From Mycolicibacterium neoaurum VKM Ac-1815D (GTDB taxonomy: Bacteria > Actinomycetota > Actinomycetes > Mycobacteriales > Mycobacteriaceae): a stretch of 64,000 nt of DNA. Where the stretch lies: positions 5,357,268 through 5,421,267 of the forward strand of contig NC_023036.2 of assembly GCF_000317305.3 (NCBI RefSeq), read 5' to 3'. The translations under genes and the position numbers were made by a program. Below, piece after piece: positions 7,737 through 14,864 of this stretch (its first letter is position 1; every line of letters begins with the position of its first letter). A model generated the notes under the pieces. The model was not told the origin of the DNA and searched no databases. It worked only from the letters and a program-made list of their open reading frames with translations.

Positions 7737-9230
7737 TCACGACAGGGCGTGGGCGAGTTCAGCGGCCTTGGCGATCAGCTGGTCGGCGTCGCTGGCCACC
7801 ACGACCTGGTCGCACACCTGCGCGTAGTCGGGCATCGCGCAGGTCGCCTGGCGCCAGTAGCGCTGTGGTTCCGGCGTGACCCAGGCCAGCCGGTGCACCC
7901 GCCGGCGCAGCGCCCGCAGCCGGTCCACGCCCGGGGCCAGGCCCCCGCTGCGGCCGTCGCCGACGATCAACACCGCGGTCCGGGAATCGAGTGAGTCGGC
8001 CTGGCCTGCCAGCATCTCGTCGAAGACCTGCCCGTAGTCGCTGCTGGCCTGCAGGTCCAGCCGACCGTCGGCCAACACGGCCGCCAGCGCATCGTCCCCA
8101 CCGGCCCGCAACAGGATGTCGGTGACATCGACGGGTCGGTCGACGAACGCCATCACCCGGCACCGGTGCGCGCGCCGGTGCATGGCCTGGGCCAGTCGCA
8201 GGGTGAATGCGGTGACCGGGCGCACCGAGAGTGATACGTCGGCGATCACCACCAGCCTGATCCGATCCGGTAAGGGCGTCTTGGTCATCAGGCGGAACGG
8301 AACGCCGCCGGTGCGCATGCTGGCCCGCACGGTGCGGCGCATGTCCAGGCGTCCGCGACCGCGTTCGCGCGGACGAGGCCGTGGCGCCCCGCGCATGCGG
8401 CGCAGCACCTCGTGGCAGGCGAGGTCGATATCGGCGGCAAGGCCGACCTCGGCCCCGTGATCGGGCTCGGTCGGCTCGGCGACCAGCCCGGCCCGCTGCG
8501 CCAATGCCTCGACAAACCCTTCGACGGCTTTGGTCAGTTGCTGCAACTGTTCGGCGGTCAGCGGTTCGCCGGCGTCACCGCCGTAGGTGGCGGCGGGGTC
8601 GTAGGCATCCAGCCACGCCAGGATCGCGTCGGGATCGTCGAAACTCAGGGTGCCCGCGACGATGGGCGCCACCGAGTCGGCCAGATCACCCGCCATCGCC
8701 GCAGCGGCCCGGTCGACCTCTACGGTGTAGCGCATCCCGCGCCGGCCCCCGTCGGATTCGGCGGACACGGTCAGCCGATCGTCGGCGCCGGTCACACTGA
8801 AGTCGTCGTCGTCCTTATGCGGATTGAATCCCTTGGTGGCCTCGGGGGTATCGAAGTGCTCACCGACCTCGGCGGCGCGTTCGTTGTATTCGGCGTATCT
8901 GCCGATCGAGCTGTCGTCGTCGATCTCCAACTGGTCGGGCAGGCCCGCTCCGGTGTGTGCACGGCTCGGGCCGGCCACCGCATCGTGGGGTTCGACCGGG
9001 TGGGTGTCGAACATCGCCGCGAAGGCGCGCTCGAATCCGTGTTGTTCCCGATCGTATTTGGCGCATGTTGCCCGCAGTCCGGCGCGCAGGGCGGTCGTGT
9101 CCGCGGCACCGAGCAGCGCCAGCACCCTGCGCACCTCGATCACCTCGGCCGGGGAGGTCGCGACCCCGGCTCGGCGCAGCAGTTGCCCGAACGCCGCGGC
9201 GACCCAGTCCAGGATCTGCGCCGGTGTCAC
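7737..9230 (-). CDS. VWA (CoxE-like) domain protein paired with MoxR ATPase
   Basis: A 497-aa protein. A C-terminal von Willebrand A domain (about 322-497) has the MIDAS motif D331-x-S333-x-S335 ('DVSLSVRP'). The preceding 320 residues include acidic stretches ('IDDDSS', 'HKDDDDFSV') and an Arg-rich run near 285-295. VWA proteins encoded next to MoxR AAA+ ATPases generally act with them as chaperones that insert cofactors or mature metalloenzymes. The GTG start overlaps the MoxR stop (GTGA), so the two are coupled. Being downstream of mno suggests that the methanol dehydrogenase or second Fe-ADH is the client; that is inference. Confidence 0.8.
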   Translation of the reverse strand: MTPAQILDWVAAAFGQLLRRAGVATSPAEVIEVRRVLALLGAADTTALRAGLRATCAKYDREQHGFERAFAAMFDTHPVEPHDAVAGPSRAHTGAGLPDQLEIDDDSSIGRYAEYNERAAEVGEHFDTPEATKGFNPHKDDDDFSVTGADDRLTVSAESDGGRRGMRYTVEVDRAAAAMAGDLADSVAPIVAGTLSFDDPDAILAWLDAYDPAATYGGDAGEPLTAEQLQQLTKAVEGFVEALAQRAGLVAEPTEPDHGAEVGLAADIDLACHEVLRRMRGAPRPRPRERGRGRLDMRRTVRASMRTGGVPFRLMTKTPLPDRIRLVVIADVSLSVRPVTAFTLRLAQAMHRRAHRCRVMAFVDRPVDVTDILLRAGGDDALAAVLADGRLDLQASSDYGQVFDEMLAGQADSLDSRTAVLIVGDGRSGGLAPGVDRLRALRRRVHRLAWVTPEPQRYWRQATCAMPDYAQVCDQVVVASDADQLIAKAAELAHALS

Positions 9231-10219
9231 CGTCGCCCACCCCTGCCCCGGAACGCCGAGGTGGTGGTGTTGGCGGGTCTGCCTGCCACGGTCACCCGCT
9301 CGCCCGGCGATGCTGTTGGCGTCGAGGTCGGCGATGAGGTCGGTGCTGGTTCACTGGCGAAGTGCCGCAACGCGATATCGCGGTCGCTGGTGAACTTGAC
9401 CAGCGCCGAGAGCAGCACCGTGCGGTCTACGTCGGAGCCGAGCAGGGCCGCTGCCCTGGCACCGTCGATCACCTCGGAGATCGACGGACTCTTGCGCAAC
9501 GGAAGCTCCCGAAGGGTCCTTGCGAGTTCGACGACATCGGCGACGACCTCGGATTCGACCTGCGGGGCCCGCACCCCGACGATCTCCCGTTCCCGTTGCG
9601 GCGTAGGGAAACCCAGATGGTAGTGCAGGCACCGGCGCTTCAGCGCCGCCGACAGTTCGCGGGTGTCGTTGGACGTGAGCACCACCCAGGGCACCGACCG
9701 CGCGGTGAAGGTACCGATCTCGGGGATGGTGACCTGGCGTTCGGCGAGCACCTCCAGCAGCAGCGCCTCCATCGCCTCCTCGGTGCGGTCGACCTCGTCG
9801 ATCAACAGCACCACCGGTTGTTCGGAGAGCACCGCCTCCAGCAGCGGCCGTCGTAACAGGAAGCCCTCGGTGTAGACGTCCCCACCGTTGCCCATCTGCA
9901 CGTGCAGCAGCTGTTTGGCGTAATCCCATTCGTAGAGCACGCGGTTGTCGTCGAGACCCTCGTAACACTGCAGACGGATCAACCGCCTGCCGCCGGCGGT
10001 GGCAAGCGCCTTGGCGAGTTCGGTCTTGCCGACCCCCGCGGGACCCTCCAACAGCAACGGCCGGTCCAGTGCGGTGGCCAGGTGCACCACGGTGGCCAGG
10101 TCGTCGTCGATGACGTAATCCTGGCGACGCAGCGCCTCGGCCAGTTCGGCTGCACCGGTGAATGTCATCGCGTCGTCGCGCACGGGTTCTTCGGATCGGG
10201 ACAGGGATGCGGTGGTCAC
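9227..10219 (-). CDS. MoxR family AAA+ ATPase
   Basis: A 330-aa AAA+ protein. Walker A is 'GPAGVGKT' at residues 59-66 and Walker B is 'LLIDEVD' with D141-E142. Sensor and arginine-finger regions ('VVLTSNDTREL', 'ALKRRC') follow. A disordered Pro/Thr/Gly tail of about 40 residues ends it. MoxR ATPases work with VWA partners in maturation of dehydrogenases such as methanol dehydrogenase. The start is GTG 10219 with GGAGG a few bases upstream. It follows mno by 72 bp holding a strong hairpin, so expression is probably lower than mno. Confidence 0.85.
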   Translation of the reverse strand: MTTASLSRSEEPVRDDAMTFTGAAELAEALRRQDYVIDDDLATVVHLATALDRPLLLEGPAGVGKTELAKALATAGGRRLIRLQCYEGLDDNRVLYEWDYAKQLLHVQMGNGGDVYTEGFLLRRPLLEAVLSEQPVVLLIDEVDRTEEAMEALLLEVLAERQVTIPEIGTFTARSVPWVVLTSNDTRELSAALKRRCLHYHLGFPTPQREREIVGVRAPQVESEVVADVVELARTLRELPLRKSPSISEVIDGARAAALLGSDVDRTVLLSALVKFTSDRDIALRHFASEPAPTSSPTSTPTASPGERVTVAGRPANTTTSAFRGRGGRR

Positions 10220-10239
10220 GGCAACCTCCGGTGGAGGTG

Positions 10240-10283
10240 CACGGCAGGGGCGGACCGAGGTGGACGGATCGGCCCCTGCCGTG
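10240..10283 (-). terminator. Strong hairpin between mno and moxR
   Basis: A perfect 12-bp inverted repeat (CACGGCAGGGGC / GCCCCTGCCGTG) surrounds a 20-nt loop; with a one-base bulge the stem extends further. It lies just after the mno stop and before the moxR ribosome-binding site. No T-tract follows. It probably acts as a partial terminator or an mRNA 3' stabiliser that lifts mno above the downstream genes. Confidence 0.6.
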
Positions 10284-10291
10284 GCACCGGG

Positions 10292-11563
10292 TCAGTAGGA
10301 CGAGTTGATGGCGTGTCCGACAACAGGAACCATCGACTCGACGGTGACCTCGCGCGGATTGCCCGGCGTGCACCAGTCGTCCTGGATGTGCTCGGAGATG
10401 GCCAGCACGGTCTTGTCGTCGCCCTTGATGACCTCGCCACGACCCGCGTACTTACCGGTGTTCATCCGGTTCTTGTCATAAGAGTCGGTGCGGACGGCGG
10501 AGAAGTTGTCCGGGATGCCGACATCCTGGGAGAGCCGGATCGCCGCCTCCACGGCGGCATCGGCGGCCTGCACCGTGGTCATGTTCCGGGTGTCGACGCC
10601 CATCGCCGTGGCCAGCTGCGCGTAGCGCTCGTAGCGCGAGGGCAGGTTGTACTCCCACACCCGGGGCAGCGCGATGGCGTTGTTGAGGCCGTGGTGGCTG
10701 TCGAAGAACGCGCTGACGGCGTGGCTGATCGAGTGCACGATGCCGAGGCCACCGGAGTTGAATGCCTGCCCGGCGATGTACTGCGCGTTCATCATGCCTT
10801 CGCGCGCCTTGAGGTTACGCGGCTCGAAGACGGCCTCGCGCAGGTGTTTGGCGACGAGTTCCACCGAGTACAGGGCGTTTCCGAGCGACGGTGCGAAGTC
10901 CAGCCGGGACACGAAGGGCTCACTGCCGTGGGCAAGGACGTCGAACCCGCAGTAGGCGGTGAAGTGCTGCGGGCAGGTGTAGTACAGCAGCGGGTCGTCG
11001 ATGGCCAGGGTGACGATGGTGGCCTCGTCGAAGCCGACCCACTTGTGCGGGTGCTCCATATCGGAGGTGTCGGTGATGACGTAAGCCCAGGAGGTCTCCG
11101 AACCCGTTCCCGCCGTGGTGGATACCGCGATATGCGGCGGGTTCTCCTTGTTGGTGGACTTGGCGAAGCCCTCGAACTCGTTGATGTTGCGGCCGTCGTG
11201 CGCGATGACGACACGGGCGCCCTTGGCGGCGTCATGGCTGGAGCCACCGCCGATGGAGATGATGCTGTCGCACTTTTCCTGCTGGTAGAGCGCCGCGGCC
11301 TCCATGACGTTGTAGTCCTTGGGGTTGGACTCCACCTTGTCGTAGAGCACGACCTCGACGCCCTGGTATTCGATCTTGCCGGTCAGTTCCTCGATGATGC
11401 CCGAACCGCGCAGGCCGGTGGTCATCAGCAGGGTGCGCTTGAAACCGAGGTTCTTGGCCTCGACACCGATGATGTCGTGGGCGCCCACACCGAGCAGGGC
11501 GCGCGGGAACGGATGGAACTCCTTGATCGGAAAATCCCAAATCTGGTTCAGCTCAATGGCCAT
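10292..11563 (-). CDS. mno: NDMA-dependent methanol/alcohol dehydrogenase Mno (Mdo)
   Basis: A 423-aa iron-type alcohol dehydrogenase of the actinobacterial nicotinoprotein group. It oxidises methanol and other alcohols to aldehydes, with a tightly bound NAD(P) thought to be re-oxidised by mycofactocin. The cofactor loop 'SIGGGSSHDAAKG' is present. Putative metal ligands are in 'AIDDPLL', 'LAHGSEPF', 'HSISHAVSAF' and 'DSHHGLNN'. The N-terminus 'MAIELNQIWDFPIKEFHPF' matches the family well. ATG 11563 has GAGGAG about 10 bp upstream, and a 12-residue longer reading is rejected. In M. smegmatis Mno is needed for methanol use and is controlled by MnoSR, which lies in the same gene series here. 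Confidence 0.88.
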   Translation of the reverse strand: MAIELNQIWDFPIKEFHPFPRALLGVGAHDIIGVEAKNLGFKRTLLMTTGLRGSGIIEELTGKIEYQGVEVVLYDKVESNPKDYNVMEAAALYQQEKCDSIISIGGGSSHDAAKGARVVIAHDGRNINEFEGFAKSTNKENPPHIAVSTTAGTGSETSWAYVITDTSDMEHPHKWVGFDEATIVTLAIDDPLLYYTCPQHFTAYCGFDVLAHGSEPFVSRLDFAPSLGNALYSVELVAKHLREAVFEPRNLKAREGMMNAQYIAGQAFNSGGLGIVHSISHAVSAFFDSHHGLNNAIALPRVWEYNLPSRYERYAQLATAMGVDTRNMTTVQAADAAVEAAIRLSQDVGIPDNFSAVRTDSYDKNRMNTGKYAGRGEVIKGDDKTVLAISEHIQDDWCTPGNPREVTVESMVPVVGHAINSSY

Positions 11564-11592
11564 TGGACGACTCCTCGCGGTATCGGACGGGT

Positions 11593-11614
11593 GGTGCACC
11601 CGGTAGAGATACCG
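11593..11614. promoter_or_regulatory. Dyad elements upstream of mno (candidate operator)
   Basis: Two adjacent dyads lie 30-51 bp upstream of the mno ATG: the palindrome GGTGCACC (11593-11600) and CGGTA-GAGA-TACCG (11601-11614). A response-regulator dimer such as MnoR could bind here. No experimental motif was available to compare. Confidence 0.35.
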
Positions 11615-11680
11615 TTGCCCGGCGTGGCGCGCATCACAATGGCTTCGGCTCAGGACCCGCCGTCCGGCGCACCGAAACTG

Positions 11681-11698
11681 CCCGATCGGGTAGGTCGG
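11681..11698. repeat. 18-bp inverted copy of the 7640-7657 sequence
   Basis: This is the exact reverse complement of 7640-7657 and includes the palindrome CCCGATCGGG. The two copies flank the VWA-moxR-mno genes in inverted orientation, about 4 kb apart, and each lies just downstream of a minus-strand gene end. Confidence 0.65.
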
Positions 11699-11705
11699 CC
11701 GGCCG

Positions 11706-13139
11706 TCAGAAGGGCGGGGGTTCGTAGTGGGCGGCGATGCGGGCTTGTTCCTGTTGTTCCCGCTCGTCGACTCGACACCGGTTCGCCGCGCGTTCGGCGG
11801 TGATGCGGCGGGTGCGGTCTTCGGCGCGGGAGCGGTCGCGGGTGGGCATTTTCAGGCAGCGCTTCGCGTTGACGGGCAGGCTGGGTTGCAGCGAAGGCTC
11901 GCCGGTGGGGTCGCCCAGGCCGGTGAACCAGTGTCCGCCCTCGGGTTCGGTGGTGTAGACGTGCCCGGTCGGCGAGGTCCATACGACGGTGCCGTTGGCC
12001 AGTTGTGTGTCGCGCCAGTCGTGGAACGTTTTCAACAGATGGTGCGCCCGGCACAGGCATTTCAGGTTCGAGGGGTGGGTGGGCCCGGCCGGGTATGGGA
12101 CGGTGTGGTCGATATCGGTGTTCCAGGCCGGCACATCGCAGCCCGGGAAGCGGCACGTCAGGTCCCGGCAGCGGATGAACTCGCCCAGTGTCGTAGACGG
12201 GAAGCGGCCGGCCTCGACGGTGATGGCGGCCGGCTCGACCGTGCGGACCCTCGCGTTGCGTCGGGCCTCGTCGACGGCAGGCAGGCCGATGTGTCCGTAG
12301 CCGGGAACGATGCCCAGACCGCCGACCGAATCGGCGACCAGGTGCACGATCAGACTGGCGCACGGCACGCCACTGGACACCGTCAGCGGCTCTGCCGGGC
12401 AACCGGATTGACCGCACCGACACGTCAGGGGCTTACCGATGAACACCGCGAAGAAGGCGTCCGAGCGGCGTTGATCCCTGGTACGCGGATCGGTGGGACA
12501 CACCGAGTCGGCCATCGCATCGAGGACGGCGTTCATCGCGGCGAGCGCAGCGAGGTCGATGCGGCCCCAAATCTCGGCGGTGCCGTCGCCGTTGGGACAA
12601 CCCCCGATCTCACGGTCGCGGCGGATCTGGTCCCGGATCCGCACCGCCTCGGGGTCCTGGGCTGCGATGACGGCGTTGATGCGGGCCTCGATCTTCGGCT
12701 CGGACAGCCGCACCCAGCTGACGGCTTTCTCCGCCAGACGCTCATCGACACGAGCCAAGATCTCGGGGTCCTGGATGAGTTCGGTGCGCGACACGATCGC
12801 CGCCAACATCCGGTAGTCCACCAATCCACTTTTGGCGGTCGCGAGCTCCCGGGGCAGCCGGGTGTACAACGCGATCGCCATCCGAACCTGCGCAGCGGCC
12901 CGGCACCGGCTCAACGCCAATGCCGCAGCAACCTCGGCGACCAGGCTGCTGTGCCCGTCGATGGCCCAGCACAGTTTCTCGGTGTCATCATCGGGAGCGC
13001 GCACGTCGTAGAGCTGGCCGATGGCGAACAACCGGCGTGCACCGCACGCATTCTCCTCACGGGCCTCGGCACCGATGTTGTCCACCGCTTGCCAGGCCGC
13101 CCGCTCCTCGGCCTCGAAGGCCGCCATGGCGTTCTTCAT
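11706..13139 (-). CDS. 13E12-repeat family protein: DUF222 plus HNH nuclease domain
   Basis: A 477-aa protein. The N-terminal DUF222 region is about 1-300. The C-terminal HNH region has zinc-type cysteines ('CRFPGCDVPAW', 'CLCRAHH') and the nuclease core 'DIDHTVPYPAG'. Mycobacteria carry many such genes; several in M. tuberculosis are in the LexA/SOS regulon. I start it at ATG 13139. A LexA-like box and a -10 hexamer lie directly upstream, at a spacing that puts the transcription start on this ATG. A longer start at 13169 would place the LexA box inside the gene. The cellular role is not established. A paralogue lies at 62591-63910. Confidence 0.82.
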   Translation of the reverse strand: MKNAMAAFEAEERAAWQAVDNIGAEAREENACGARRLFAIGQLYDVRAPDDDTEKLCWAIDGHSSLVAEVAAALALSRCRAAAQVRMAIALYTRLPRELATAKSGLVDYRMLAAIVSRTELIQDPEILARVDERLAEKAVSWVRLSEPKIEARINAVIAAQDPEAVRIRDQIRRDREIGGCPNGDGTAEIWGRIDLAALAAMNAVLDAMADSVCPTDPRTRDQRRSDAFFAVFIGKPLTCRCGQSGCPAEPLTVSSGVPCASLIVHLVADSVGGLGIVPGYGHIGLPAVDEARRNARVRTVEPAAITVEAGRFPSTTLGEFIRCRDLTCRFPGCDVPAWNTDIDHTVPYPAGPTHPSNLKCLCRAHHLLKTFHDWRDTQLANGTVVWTSPTGHVYTTEPEGGHWFTGLGDPTGEPSLQPSLPVNAKRCLKMPTRDRSRAEDRTRRITAERAANRCRVDEREQQEQARIAAHYEPPPF

Positions 13140-13142
13140 GAA

Positions 13143-13158
13143 TAGAACACTAGTTCGA
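13143..13158 (-). promoter_or_regulatory. LexA (SOS) box overlapping a leaderless promoter
   Basis: Read on the minus strand the site is TCGAAC-TAGT-GTTCTA, one mismatch from the mycobacterial SOS box TCGAAC-N4-GTTCGA. The -10 hexamer TAGTGT (minus strand 13152-13147) lies inside it and ends 7 nt before ATG 13139, as expected for leaderless transcription. LexA bound here would block the promoter. Confidence 0.7.
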
Positions 13159-13296
13159 TGGTCCGACACGTTGCGGCTCGACAGAAGATGTCCCCACCGA
13201 TTAGGCGGACTAGCGAAACCCTTACAGAGAGCCCAGTTTCAAGGACTCTCGATCCCCGGTGTCTAGCCACGCTAATCGACGGGGACCCAGTGGACC

Positions 13297-14181
13297 CTAG
13301 GGGCCCGAGGACCACCCGCGGAACGCGGCGACGAACTCCTCCGGCGCGTCCGACTCCACATAGAGTCCGGCGTCCTTGACGATCACGGTCTGGTGATCGG
13401 GGAACTCGCGTTCCAGCCGTTCGCGCTCCTGCGGCCGGAAGGCGATATCGGCGTCACCCCAGATGATCAGCGTGGGCAGATGCGCGATGGCAGGCAACCC
13501 GGCCTCGACCGCTGCGAAGAACGCGCGGCCGGACAGCACCGCGCCGGGGAGCACCGCGCTCGCCTGCCGGCGGGCCGGGGTGTCCAGCGCCCGCCGGTAG
13601 TGCTCCATCTCGGAATCGGAGGGCTTGCGGCGCTTGTGCCCCACCGGGATGAAGGCGCTGACGAGAAGGTTGAACTGGCGGACCAGCAGACGGGTCAGCG
13701 GTCCGCCCATGATGTGCCCGAACGCCTCGAAGTGCAGGATGCCGTTGACCGGCCATGCCCACGTGTTGGCCAGGACCAGACGCCGGAAAACCTCCGGGCG
13801 GCGCTGCGCAACGGCCAGCCCGATCAGCCCACCCCAGTCCTGCCCGACCAGCGTCACATCGCCCAGATCGAGCTCGTCGACGAAAGAGGTCACCACCTCC
13901 GCGTGTTCCCGAGGTGTGAACCGGTAGCCGGACCGGGCCGTCGACAGCCCGAAGCCCGGGTAGTCCAGCGCTATGCAGCGGTAGTCGCGCCGCAGCTCCC
14001 GCACGACGTCACGCCACAGGAACGACCAGGTCGGATTGCCGTGCAGCAGCAGCAAGATGGGGCCGGAACCCTCGTCGATGTAGTGCACGCAATGCCCGTC
14101 GATATCGACGAATCGACTCTCGAAGGGGAACAGTTCGTCATCGACCCAATCCGGCCGGACGCGCTTCGCAGTATCGGTCAT
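13297..14181 (-). CDS. Alpha/beta hydrolase, haloalkane-dehalogenase-like, catalytic His replaced
   Basis: A 294-aa alpha/beta hydrolase. The oxyanion region 'LLHGNPTWSFLWR' with N49 resembles haloalkane dehalogenases, as does the nucleophile elbow 'GQDWGG' with Asp115 and the halide-type Trp116. The acidic residue lies in 'WGDADIAF'. At the position where the catalytic histidine normally stands ('GHF' before 'xxDAPEE') the sequence reads G-L-Y-V-E-S-D-A-P-E-E, so Leu273 replaces His. A normal hydrolytic cycle is therefore doubtful. A single base (CTC versus CAC) would account for it. It is transcribed divergently from the HxlR gene, with 53 bp between the starts, and is probably controlled by it. 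Confidence 0.75.
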   Translation of the reverse strand: MTDTAKRVRPDWVDDELFPFESRFVDIDGHCVHYIDEGSGPILLLLHGNPTWSFLWRDVVRELRRDYRCIALDYPGFGLSTARSGYRFTPREHAEVVTSFVDELDLGDVTLVGQDWGGLIGLAVAQRRPEVFRRLVLANTWAWPVNGILHFEAFGHIMGGPLTRLLVRQFNLLVSAFIPVGHKRRKPSDSEMEHYRRALDTPARRQASAVLPGAVLSGRAFFAAVEAGLPAIAHLPTLIIWGDADIAFRPQERERLEREFPDHQTVIVKDAGLYVESDAPEEFVAAFRGWSSGP

Positions 14182-14189
14182 CACTTGAC

Positions 14190-14228
14190 GTTCTCATATA
14201 CACTTTATATTCTCAAGCGATTGGAGAA
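14190..14228. promoter_or_regulatory. AT-rich divergent operator region of hydrolase/HxlR pair
   Basis: The 53-bp divergent gap is the most AT-rich stretch nearby (14191-14212). It holds TTCTC at 14191 and again at 14210. The second forms an imperfect dyad TTCTC-N9-GAGAA (14210-14228). This is the probable HxlR binding site and holds both -10 regions. Confidence 0.4.
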
Positions 14229-14234
14229 TGTGTG

Positions 14235-14864
14235 ATGCGCCGTTACGGCCAATACTGCGGGCTGGCCCGCTCACTGGAGATCGTGGGCGATCGATGGAAT
14301 CTGCTCATCGTCCGCCAGCTGCTGATCGCGCCGGCCCGCTACCGTGATCTGGTCGCCGGGCTGCCGGGGATCGCCACCAACCTGCTCGCCGACCGCTTGC
14401 GCGAACTGGAATCGGCGGGCGTCGTCGAACGCCGGCTCGGCGACGGCAGCACAGTCGAGTACGCCCTCACCCCCTGGGGCGCCGAACTACGCGAGCCCAT
14501 CGAGGGTTTGATCCGCTGGTCCACCCCGCTGATGGTGCGCGGACCCGAGGGCGACACGTTCCGTCACGAGTGGCTGACCCTCGCGATCCCGGCCCTGCTG
14601 TCCGCCCGCGCGAAGGTCCGTGCCACCGTGTCGATCGGTCTCGCCGGTGAGGATATGGCCCTGCAGCTCAACGCTTCCCGTACGGGTTTCACGGTGGGGA
14701 CTCCCGACGGTCGCGAACTGGCCGGCACGCTGCACGCCGCACCCGAATACATCCTCGGTCTGGCCGCAGGGGCCCTGACCATCGACGATGCCCGCGCCCT
14801 CGGGTTGATCGAGATCGACGGTGACGAGGCTGCCGTCCGATCGATCCTAGGCGCTACGAGCTGA
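14235..14864 (+). CDS. HxlR family regulator with C-terminal SCP2-like domain
   Basis: A 209-aa protein. The N-terminal winged helix (about 1-95) shows the HxlR hallmarks: 'CGLARSLEIVGDRWNLLIVRQLL', 'YRDLVAGLPGIATNLLADRLRELE' and 'VVERR'. The C-terminal 110 residues resemble a sterol-carrier-like fold ('LGLAAGALTIDDARA...LIEIDGDEAAV') often fused to HxlR in actinobacteria, perhaps a hydrophobic-ligand pocket. The start is ATG 14235 with GGAG about 8 bp upstream; a GTG immediately before it is possible. The gene end overlaps the end of convergent egtE by 11 bp. It likely regulates itself and the divergent hydrolase. Confidence 0.8.
   Translation: MRRYGQYCGLARSLEIVGDRWNLLIVRQLLIAPARYRDLVAGLPGIATNLLADRLRELESAGVVERRLGDGSTVEYALTPWGAELREPIEGLIRWSTPLMVRGPEGDTFRHEWLTLAIPALLSARAKVRATVSIGLAGEDMALQLNASRTGFTVGTPDGRELAGTLHAAPEYILGLAAGALTIDDARALGLIEIDGDEAAVRSILGATS

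Noticed and set aside
13297..14181. Naming the hydrolase a functional haloalkane dehalogenase
   Set aside because: The catalytic histidine position is leucine, so the activity cannot be assumed.
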